The position numbers and the translations under genes were made by a program. 64,000 nt of DNA from Neoaquamicrobium sediminum (GTDB lineage Bacteria > Pseudomonadota > Alphaproteobacteria > Rhizobiales > Rhizobiaceae), in assembly GCF_013240295.1 (NCBI RefSeq), contig NZ_JABETK010000006.1:62001-126000 (forward strand). Reading direction: 5' to 3'. The notes under the pieces were generated by a model, which worked only from the letters and a program-made list of their open reading frames with translations, did not search any database and was not told where the DNA came from. The first letter of the stretch is position 1, and each line of letters begins with the position of its first letter. Shown piece after piece: positions 56,668 through 64,000 of the stretch.

Positions 56668-59312
56668 TCAGAACCGCAGGGAGATGTCGCGATGATGGGC
56701 CAGACAGCTCGCCACTCCGAGCGCCTGTGGGCGGTCAAACCGATCCTGCACCCGCAGGCCAAGCGTCGAGCGCGTTTCGGCCTCAAGTGCCGCGAGAGGC
56801 GGCAGCAGATCCGGCGTCGCATCCAACCGCCACTGAACCTCGCCACGTAGCGTCTCGACGGCCGATTCCACCGCCTGGCGCCCGCCATCTGGTGATGTCG
56901 CAAGGTCGCGACGCAATCTCCCAACTGCTTCGCGCGCCGCGTTGCTTCCGGCTATGTTGCCCAGGCGCCGATCCAGGTCCTGGAACGTCTCGCCCAGCTC
57001 ATCGACGGCGGACGACTCGATCCGAACGGCCAGATTCTCGATCTCGGCCGTGATCGCCTCCAATTCGCTGCCGGTGCGGATCGCCTGCGTGATATCACGG
57101 ATCGTCGTATATGACCGCTCGGAGGCTTGGCGGAATGCTCCCCTGATCTGCTGCTCCTCGCGTACAAGGACTAGAAACCCATCATGTGCTTCATCCCAAC
57201 TCGCTGGTATGGCCGCTTGCGCCTGGGCTTTGCTGGCTGCGAGTTCCTCGATCTCTGCGTCGATCCGCTGGCGGGCGGCTACGGCATCGGCTGCGTCGCC
57301 GCGATGCGCCCGCAGCCGCCGCTGAAGATTATCAACCCGGATGTCGATACGCGCGATCTCGCGACGGATCGCCGAAACCTGCTGGTGGAGCGGCCGATAG
57401 TCGGGAGTCGCTGCCTCGATGCGGGCGGTCACGGCGCTGAGATTGTCCATTTGGTCGAAGCTTTCCTCGTATCCGGCCATCGCCTGCTCCAGTTGGTCGG
57501 CACGATCGGCCGGTAGATCATCGATCGCGCCGCGTATCTCCGCCAGGCGCTGCCTCACGCTCTCTTCCTGGCGAGGCACTTGATCGGAGAGCATATGCTC
57601 GACACAATATTGGAGACGCGGATTGCGCGGCGGCGGTGCGGTTTCGGAAAGCAGCGAAACACGAGACGGCAGGTAGTTCACAAGTTGCGGATTGAGGCCG
57701 ACGATCACCAGCGCAACGACTTGCAAGGTAACGAAGGGTATGATGCCCTTGTACATGCTGATCGTCTTGACGGCGGCGGAGGCCACCCCCGCAAATAGAG
57801 GAGCGCGAAGCCGAACGGAGGCGTCAGGAAAGAGGTCTGCATATTGAGGCCGATCATGACGCCGAGCCAGACGGCCGTCACATTGGCCTCGGGGTTCATG
57901 AGCAGGATCGGCGCCACGATCGGCACGACGACGATGGCGATCTCGATGTAGTCGAGGAAGAAGCCAAGCAGATATATGACCAGCATCACGATCGAGAACT
58001 GTACCCAGAAACCACCGGGCAGGCCCGTGAGGAAGTCCTTCACTATAACTTCCCCGCCAAAGGCGCGGAAGGCCGCAATCAACATGGCCGCGCCCAGCAG
58101 GATGATGAAGACGAGTGTCGTCATTTTTGTGGTCTCGATCATCACTTGGCGCAGCGTGTCGTTGATCCTGAAGGTCCTGAGCGCGCTCCAACCGAGAGCA
58201 GACAGCATGATCACGACAATCACCGCCAGCGTCACGCCCACATGTGCCCCGGTCATGTCGACGAGACGTATGTTGAGATTGAACGCCCGGCCGAGAATGT
58301 AGAGGATCAGCAGACTGGCCACGGCGATGATCGCCGGCCAGTACCGGCGCGGGCCCGAGTGAAGCTTGTAACCCGCCATCACGGTCGCGCCAGCAGCACC
58401 GATCGCGCCAGCCTGTGTGACCGTGGCCACGCCGGTGATGATGGAACCTAGAACCAGAACGATCAACAGCAGCGGGGGAATGACGGCAAAAAAGACATCG
58501 ATCCAGAAGGTCCGGTCCATCTTGCCTTCGACAGGCACGGCCGGCGCGTTCTTCGGGCGCAGCAGGCCGTAGACCAGGATGAACGCCATATAGAGGCCGA
58601 TCAGGACGAAACCAGGCAGGAGCGCGCCCATGAACAGGTCGCCGGCCGAGGTCGGCACCACCGAGAACTCCGACGGCATAGACATCTCGCCGGTGGCGGC
58701 TTGATACTCTTGCTGGCGAAGCTGCGCGGCCTGGTCAACGGCTGAGGACAACTGATCCGCCAGAATGATGAGCACGATCGACGGCGGGATGATCTGGCCA
58801 AGCGTGCCAGATGCGAGAATTGAGCCGGTAGCAAGCGGATGGCTGTAATTGTTGCGTATCATCGCGGGCAGTGAGATGAGCCCCATGGCGACCACGGTTG
58901 CGCCGACGATCCCGGTAGTTCCAGCGAGCAGGGCACCGACGAAGATAACGGATATTCCCAGCCCGCCAGGCAGTCCGCCAAACAGTTTTGCCATCGTCAC
59001 CAGCAGCGACTCCGCGATCTCGGACCGCTGGAGCATGATGCCCATAAAGACGAACAGGGGGATCGCAATCAGCGTGTCCCGATCTGCCTCCCAATAGGTT
59101 CCACGGAAGTTCGTGACGCCCGCGTTCAGCCATTCGATCGCGGATCCGTGCATGAAGTAGGCACTCGCATCGCTCGCGAACAGCCAGCCCGACAATGCGG
59201 CTAGGCCAATGGTGATGATTGCCGAACCGGGAAGCGCGAAAGCGACCGGGAATCCGACGCCGAGCGTGAACATCATTAGAAGCAGCAAAATGATAAGGAA
59301 GAGAAGCTCCAT
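56668..59312 (-). pseudogene. dctM: TRAP transporter large permease (DctM) with long coiled-coil tail, one frameshift
   Basis: About 881 aa when repaired. Residues 1-505 form a normal but large DctM with many membrane helices (AIPLFVFMGIMLQRSEIAES, ASGTLGQIIPPSIVLIILAD, LTPPFGFALLYLRG). A G is missing in CGGGGG near 57792; restoring it gives VASAAVKTISMYKGIIPFV and a final membrane helix, then an additional 340 or so residues of charged heptad-like sequence (RQRLAEIRGAIDDLPADRAD, AEIENLAVRIESSAVDELG). A tail of this size is unusual for DctM. Its start is 6 bp after dctQ. Confidence 0.85.
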
Positions 59313-59318
59313 CGGGGG

Positions 59319-60308
59319 TTACCCTTCCATGGGTTTGAGTTCGCGTTTCTGCTGGTCCTCGGGGACGGACTCGCCGAGCGAACGCCATTCGGCAAGCGAC
59401 TTCAGCACGACCGACGCGAACTGAAACATCATGGTGACAGCGAAGACGCCAAGATAGATGGCCAGCAGGTATTTGGTCATCATTCCGTAACTCTGCTGAC
59501 CCTGCTCGAAACGCAGAAACGGCCCCACGATGGGGCTAGCATTTGATGCCGTTGCGACTATCAGAATTGTCCAGCACATCGTCATGCCAATGAGGACGGC
59601 GCCGAGGCCGTTCACAAGCGCTTTCGCCCTTCGTGTCATGGTCGAATAAAAGATGTCGACGCGCACATGCCCGTCCTCCACGAGCAAGTAGGCGGAGGCG
59701 AAAAGGAACAGCGCCGCGTACCACATGCGCACCAGATCGGCGATCAACGCCTGTTCGTAGGAGAAGACGTAACGGCCAATGACCAGCACCAGCTGGACAA
59801 CCACGACTAGCAAGGCGAGCCAGATGAATCCGAGCGTGCGCGTAAAGAAGCCTGCAACCAGACCGGCCAGGAAGAACGGCGTATGGACGTATGCCGCGCG
59901 CCAGCGCGTCTGGCCCAGGAGCCCTGCGGTCTCGCTGCCGACCAAAGCAGACAGGAGCCCCTCGACACGCAGGAACGACACGGTTGCGTCGGCCATGCCG
60001 ATGAACAACACGGAGAAGAATGCCGCCCGCGCAATGTAGGCGACAAGCCCGTCAATACGTGCGGCGTCGCCGAGCAGACTGACAGGTCGCAACGCCAGAA
60101 TGACGGCAACCGCGACAGCAACTGCGTATCCGGCCGCTGCCCAGTAGCCGCCGGTTCCCCGCAACATTCTGGAGGCGGGAGATTGCCCCTGCCAATACAC
60201 CAGCCATGCCTCGAGCAGGAATGCGAAGGTGATTGTCACCGTGCCCCATGCAAACAACCGCAACAGCGTTCCGAAAACGTCATGTGCGTGTGCATCGGTG
60301 CGCGTCAT
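59319..60308 (-). CDS. dctQ: TRAP transporter small permease (DctQ), enlarged
   Basis: 329 aa, about twice the usual DctQ length. The C-terminal half has the DctQ pattern (VRMWYAALFLFASAYLLVED, HVRVDIFYSTMTRRAKALVN). The N-terminal half adds four or five further hydrophobic helices, as in a minority of TRAP systems that pair with large DctM proteins. Intact; it ends with EDQQKRELKPMEG. Confidence 0.87.
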   Translation of the reverse strand: MTRTDAHAHDVFGTLLRLFAWGTVTITFAFLLEAWLVYWQGQSPASRMLRGTGGYWAAAGYAVAVAVAVILALRPVSLLGDAARIDGLVAYIARAAFFSVLFIGMADATVSFLRVEGLLSALVGSETAGLLGQTRWRAAYVHTPFFLAGLVAGFFTRTLGFIWLALLVVVVQLVLVIGRYVFSYEQALIADLVRMWYAALFLFASAYLLVEDGHVRVDIFYSTMTRRAKALVNGLGAVLIGMTMCWTILIVATASNASPIVGPFLRFEQGQQSYGMMTKYLLAIYLGVFAVTMMFQFASVVLKSLAEWRSLGESVPEDQQKRELKPMEG

Positions 60309-60420
60309 GCAACCATCCCCAAACCATTGCTCGCGGAAAATTCCATGTAGCCAGTGCCCTTATTGAACCGCGGGCGTACACGCCAGGAGAGCGACGCCCG
60401 CGGTCGACGCATGCGCTCGA

Positions 60421-61518
60421 CTACTCCAGTCCGAGCACCCGGTTACGCTCTTGCAGATACGCGACGTCGGCGATGTTCATCCAACCTCCAACCTCTCGGC
60501 GCGCATGCAGGAAAGCCTCGTGCATGCGGTTTGCAAGATCCGAATGCTGCCGGATTTCGTCGAATGTCTGTTCGGCCGCAGCACCGAATGCATCGTAGAT
60601 TTCGGGGTTGAAGCGGCGAAGCTGTACGCCGTGATCGTTTACGAGCCGGCTGAGATACAAGCCATTATTGGCGTTGAATTCAGCCGTCATCCTGTCGTTC
60701 TCTTCGTGACATGCCGCCTCGATCGCGGCCTGTTGCCATGCGGGAAGGGCAGTGAGCCACGACTTGTTGACGCCAAGGGACATAGCCGCGCCAGGCTCAT
60801 GCACACCAGGCCAATAATAATAGCGTGCGGCTTGGTGCAGGTTGAGGAAGAAGTCGTTCCACGGGCCAATGAACTCGGTCGCGTCAATTGCGCCCGAGAT
60901 GAGATTCTCGAAAATCTGGCCGCCCGAGAGCGTCACGATCGAGACGCCCATATTGGCCATCATGTCACCGCCGATGCCCGGAATTCGCATGCGTAAACCC
61001 CGGAAGTCATCAGGGCCGTTGACCTCCTTGTTGAACCACCCACCCATTTGTACGCCGTTGTTGCCGGCAAGAAACCCTTTGATATCGTATTGCTCTCCCA
61101 GCTCGTCCCAAAGTTCCTGGCCACCCATCCAATGGATGAATGCGTTCTGTTCCACATAGTTGAGACCGAACGGCACGGTGGTGATGTAGGACCATGCTGG
61201 GTGTACACCCTTCCAGTAATAATCGGTTGAGTGATATGCCTGAGCGTTGCCCGAAGAGACGGCGTCGAAGACATCAAACGCACCGACGCGCTCGCCTGCT
61301 GCGTAGTACTCGGTAGCAATCGCTCCGTCCGTCAACTCCTCGATACGCACGGCCAGGCGTTGAGCCCCCGTTCCGAGTCCGGGCAGGTCACGTGGCCACG
61401 ATGAAACGATCACCATGGGTGTTCGAGCCTGTGCGATCGCGGGAGCGCCGAGCGTAGATGCGGCTGCTGCGCCAGCACTGCCAATTCCGGCAGTTTTGAT
61501 GAATGACCTGCGGTCCAT
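60421..61518 (-). CDS. dctP: TRAP transporter substrate-binding protein (DctP)
   Basis: 365 aa from ATG 61518, preceded by ggaggaccgc; an upstream in-frame ATG at 61647 is rejected because the Tat signal MDRRSFIKTAGIGSAGAAAA starts here. Mature part: VIVSSWPRDLPGLGTGAQRL, RMRIPGIGGDMMANMGVSIV and GAIDATEFIGPWNDFFL are typical of the TakP/DctP group that binds 2-oxo acids or related carboxylates. Export folded by Tat suggests a bound metal or ion. It is 112 bp upstream of dctQ. Confidence 0.9.
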   Translation of the reverse strand: MDRRSFIKTAGIGSAGAAAASTLGAPAIAQARTPMVIVSSWPRDLPGLGTGAQRLAVRIEELTDGAIATEYYAAGERVGAFDVFDAVSSGNAQAYHSTDYYWKGVHPAWSYITTVPFGLNYVEQNAFIHWMGGQELWDELGEQYDIKGFLAGNNGVQMGGWFNKEVNGPDDFRGLRMRIPGIGGDMMANMGVSIVTLSGGQIFENLISGAIDATEFIGPWNDFFLNLHQAARYYYWPGVHEPGAAMSLGVNKSWLTALPAWQQAAIEAACHEENDRMTAEFNANNGLYLSRLVNDHGVQLRRFNPEIYDAFGAAAEQTFDEIRQHSDLANRMHEAFLHARREVGGWMNIADVAYLQERNRVLGLE

Positions 61519-61843
61519 GCGGTCCTCCTCCATGTGAGAATCGATAGCGACACTCCGGCGTCGCTGCGAGAGGCGTGTTCCCGTCGCTACACTCGCTGAC
61601 GCCGCGTCACATTTGAACCATGACTCAACTGAAGCCGTCAAGTGCATATGTAGCGTTTCACGCGATCAAAGCGCAAATCTGAAGGTACCTCCGAATTCGG
61701 CGCTCTCCGAAGACGGATGCTATTGGAATATAAACAAAGGCCGCAAAGGCTGCCAAAGTCATCTAAACGGCGCCGTGGCAGGCGATTTATCGACTCAGGT
61801 TAGAGGTGCGCTTTGCCTATGAAAAAGGCATACTGGGGAGAAT
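61519..61843. other. No gene recognised (325 bp); upstream region of TRAP operon
   Basis: Contains the presumed dctP promoter. No clear operator or further gene was seen. Confidence 0.35.
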
Positions 61844-62067
61844 TTATGCGCGTGAGGCAGCGAAGATCAGTGCCCCCTCCTCCTCGATGCGTTCGCCGGC
61901 TCCGAGATCCTGAGCCTTGAGGAGCACGACACGGAGATCCGAGAGGGTCGCGGCCATGACGGTCTTTCCGCCCTGATCGATCTCGTCGCGCTTCGTCCCC
62001 TCCCGGCGGACGCTAACTGCGGCATAGGCGGAGGGCTTTAAGGTTGCCTTAAGCTCGGAGGCGTCCG
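61844..62067 (-). pseudogene. Unidentified truncated coding fragment
   Basis: A minus-strand frame of about 74 codons reads ELKATLKPSAYAAVSVRREG, then GGKTVMAATLSDLRVVLLKA and GERIEEEGALIFAASRA before a stop. Codon use is like the genes around it, and it lacks a start, being cut by a stop upstream. I do not recognise the family. It may be the end of a gene lost at the junction near 62080. Confidence 0.3.
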
Positions 62068-62104
62068 CTCACGCCAACAGCATCATCTGGAGCTTTGGAC
62101 ATGC

Positions 62105-62668
62105 ATGAGCGGCGCGTGCGCAAATCCGCGTTTCTTCCTCCCGCCATTGTCTGCCGAGATGATCCTCAACGATCCGGAGACGCCGGTCGGCGGCAATCCG
62201 AACGGCGACGTGACCATCGTCTCGTTCTTCGACTACAACTGCCCGTTCTGCAAACGCACCGTCGCGCCGCTGAATGCCGTGCTGGCCTCGGACGGGAATG
62301 TACGTCACGTCTACAAGGACTGGCCGATCCTCGCACAGTCGTCCGTTTACGGTGCCAAGCTCGCGCTCGCGGCGAAGTTTCAGGACCGGTACGAGGACGC
62401 GCTGATGGGCATCGAAGGCTCGCGTGTGCCCGAAGAGCGCATGCGCCAAGCGCTGGAAGGCGTCGGCTTCGACATGACGGCACTTGAGACCGAAGCCAAC
62501 CGTCGCGACGCGGAGATCACCACCCTCCTTCAGCGCAACAACTCGCAGGCGGAGGGGCTCGGCCTGCAAGGCACGCCCGTCTTCCTGATCGGTCCCTTCC
62601 TGGTCGCCTCCGCTCTCGACGAGGACGGTTTCCGCCAGGTCGTAGCCGACGCACGTGAAGCGTCGTGA
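62105..62668 (+). CDS. DsbA-family thioredoxin-like protein (ScsC/BdbD type), N-terminus truncated
   Basis: 187 aa. NGDVTIVSFFDYNCPFCKRT is the start of the thioredoxin fold with its CPFC active site, and QGTPVFLIGPFLVASALDED contains the cis-Pro. The protein lacks a signal peptide, and family members have about 50-70 residues before the fold, so the true N-terminus has probably been lost or shifted at the junction near 62100. It would catalyse or reduce periplasmic disulfides and sits just upstream of a DsbD-like gene. Confidence 0.8.
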   Translation: MSGACANPRFFLPPLSAEMILNDPETPVGGNPNGDVTIVSFFDYNCPFCKRTVAPLNAVLASDGNVRHVYKDWPILAQSSVYGAKLALAAKFQDRYEDALMGIEGSRVPEERMRQALEGVGFDMTALETEANRRDAEITTLLQRNNSQAEGLGLQGTPVFLIGPFLVASALDEDGFRQVVADAREAS

Positions 62669-62701
62669 CGCGCGCCCGATCAAACCGATCCGAGTGACCT
62701 C

Positions 62702-64000
62702 ATGTCCCGACTGACCGCCTTTCGCCTCCTTGCCACTCTGCTACTCGCGTTCCTGGCAATGCCTGCCGCAGGCCAGCAGGACGATCTCCTGCAAGCCGAG
62801 GAAGCTTTCCGCTTCTCCATCGAGCGAAGCGCGGACCAAGAGATCGAGCTCCGATGGGAGATCGAGGAAGGCTATTACCTCTATCGGGACCATCTGGAGG
62901 CAAAAGACGCCGCAAGTGGCGTAGCCGTACCGCTCCAGACCGAACCGGGCATCATGGAGACGGAGGATGCCAATTTCGGACCTTCCGAGGTCTACTACCT
63001 CGAAGCGCTCGCGCGTCTGGGAGCCGATGCGCCGGCGCAGGTCGCCGTCACCTATCAGGGCTGCAAGAAGGACTCGATCTGCTATCCGCCGCTGACCCTG
63101 ACGGTGGACACGGCCAGCTTGCAGGTTTCCGAGCCCATCGTCGGCTTCGGCGTCGCGGCCCCGTCGGCAGCGCCTACCGGCGGTACGGGGAACGGCGGCT
63201 TCAGCCTCGCTGCAGAAACGCTGGGCGGCGGCATGGTCGGCTCGCTTCTCGCCAGCGGCGGCGCGATCTGGGTGGTCGTGAGTTTCCTTGCCTTCGGGCT
63301 CCTGCTCGCCTTCACGCCCTGCGTCCTGCCGATGTATCCGATCCTGAGCGCGACACTGGCGCGCGAAGGCGAGGCGCTGACGGCACGGCGCGGCTTTGTC
63401 CTGTCGCTCGCCTATGTGCTGGCGATGGCAGCAGCCTTCGGCCTGCTCGGCATCGTCGCCGCATGGTCGGGCCAGAACCTCCAGATGGTGCTGCAATCGC
63501 CCTGGGCCATCGGCGCGGTCGCCGTGGTCTTCGTCGTGCTCGCGACCTCGATGTTCGGCATGTTCGAGCTACAATTGCCGACCGCCTGGGTCAGCCGCAT
63601 GGCGGGCGTCCAGGCCGGCTCGCGCGGCTCGGTGGGCGGAGCCGCCGGCATGGGCTTTCTCTCCGCACTGATCGTCGGCCCGTGCGTGACCGCTCCGCTC
63701 GCCGCGGCCCTCCTTTACATCGCGCAGACCGGGGACGCGTATCTCGGTGCCGCCGCCCTCTTCGCGCTCGGGCTCGGCCAGGGCATTCCGCTGATCGCCT
63801 TCGGGACGATGGGCAGCCGCGCGCTGCCTCGGGCCGGGGCGTGGATGGTGCAGGTCAAATACGCCTTCGGATTCGTCTTCCTCGGCGCGTCGATCTGGAT
63901 GGTCTCCCGCATCCTGCCGCCGCAGGCGACGCTGGCGCTCTGGGCGGGGTTCCTTCTGACCGCTGCCGTCTTCCTCGGTGCCGTCGATCGGCTGACGGCC
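62702..64000 (+). CDS. Thiol:disulfide interchange protein DsbD-like (runs off the window)
   Basis: 432 codons are visible and still open at the edge. Signal peptide (to about AAGQQ), then a periplasmic alpha domain with the redox pair in YQGCKKDSICYPP, then the membrane beta domain with conserved cysteines in LAFTPCVLPMYPILS and ALIVGPCVTAPLAAAL. DsbD passes electrons from cytoplasmic thioredoxin to periplasmic partners such as the upstream DsbA/ScsC-like protein. A C-terminal thioredoxin domain is expected beyond the window. Confidence 0.92.
   Translation, partial: MSRLTAFRLLATLLLAFLAMPAAGQQDDLLQAEEAFRFSIERSADQEIELRWEIEEGYYLYRDHLEAKDAASGVAVPLQTEPGIMETEDANFGPSEVYYLEALARLGADAPAQVAVTYQGCKKDSICYPPLTLTVDTASLQVSEPIVGFGVAAPSAAPTGGTGNGGFSLAAETLGGGMVGSLLASGGAIWVVVSFLAFGLLLAFTPCVLPMYPILSATLAREGEALTARRGFVLSLAYVLAMAAAFGLLGIVAAWSGQNLQMVLQSPWAIGAVAVVFVVLATSMFGMFELQLPTAWVSRMAGVQAGSRGSVGGAAGMGFLSALIVGPCVTAPLAAALLYIAQTGDAYLGAAALFALGLGQGIPLIAFGTMGSRALPRAGAWMVQVKYAFGFVFLGASIWMVSRILPPQATLALWAGFLLTAAVFLGAVDRLTA

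Noticed and set aside
1..64000. CRISPR arrays, tRNA and rRNA genes
   Set aside because: No regularly spaced repeats, tRNA cloverleaf-like sequences or rRNA segments were noticed on reading; a covariance-model scan was not possible here.

Overview
The window is about 64 kb of GC-rich DNA from an alphaproteobacterium, most likely a Rhizobiales member (Mesorhizobium/Aminobacter/Chelativorans-like). This rests on codon usage, several branched-chain-type (Liv) ABC importers, TRAP transporters, and a rhizobial set of IS5, IS21, IS66, IS110, IS630 and recombinase-in-trio elements. The lineage is inference; no rRNA or tRNA gene was seen. The context is accessory, a mosaic of small-molecule catabolic operons and mobile elements.

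Layout. 1-13.8 kb: end of an M20 peptidase, a polysaccharide deacetylase-type hydrolase, a complete Liv importer (livK-H-M-G-F), then a tandem glycine riboswitch in front of gcvT-gcvH-gcvP-glyA-sdaA. Together these read as a route from glycine through serine to pyruvate, with an alanine dehydrogenase remnant behind. 15.5-20.7 kb: a glutamine-synthetase-like ligase and an aldehyde dehydrogenase, divergent from a class III aminotransferase and an N-formylglutamate amidohydrolase; this looks like an amine or gamma-glutamyl-amine pathway. 20.9-29.7 kb: mobile-element graveyard built on a recombinase-in-trio (RIT) element with 42-bp inverted ends. The RIT sits inside an IS66 tnpB, and its third recombinase gene is split by two IS5-type elements. 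29.8-34.4 kb: a second Liv importer on the minus strand. 35.4-36.7 kb: a MetX-like alpha/beta hydrolase and an unidentified small gene. 37-43.3 kb: more IS elements and a GntR regulator. 43.9-46 kb: a tautomerase, a PxpA/LamB-YcsF protein and a LysR regulator. 47.1-56.4 kb: biotin carboxyl carrier, biotin carboxylase, PxpB, PxpC, a sugar-type ABC importer, BioY and BioF. This appears to be a biotin-dependent relative of 5-oxoprolinase/urea carboxylase with its own uptake and biotin supply. 56.7-61.5 kb: a TRAP transporter with an enlarged DctQ and a DctM carrying a long coiled-coil tail. 62.1-64 kb: DsbA-like and DsbD thiol-disulfide proteins.

Two patterns cut across the window. First, a roughly 70-bp promoter-plus-upstream-box module recurs almost unchanged in front of three separate minus-strand units: the second Liv importer, the MetX-like locus and pxpA. 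This suggests one regulon, with the adjacent LysR as the candidate regulator. Second, well over twenty otherwise normal genes carry single-base frameshifts, mostly in G/C or A/T runs, that can be repaired on paper to full-length proteins. That looks more like homopolymer indels in the sequence than gene decay, although true decay cannot be excluded here. Genes whose frame is broken as given are typed as pseudogene, with the break stated.
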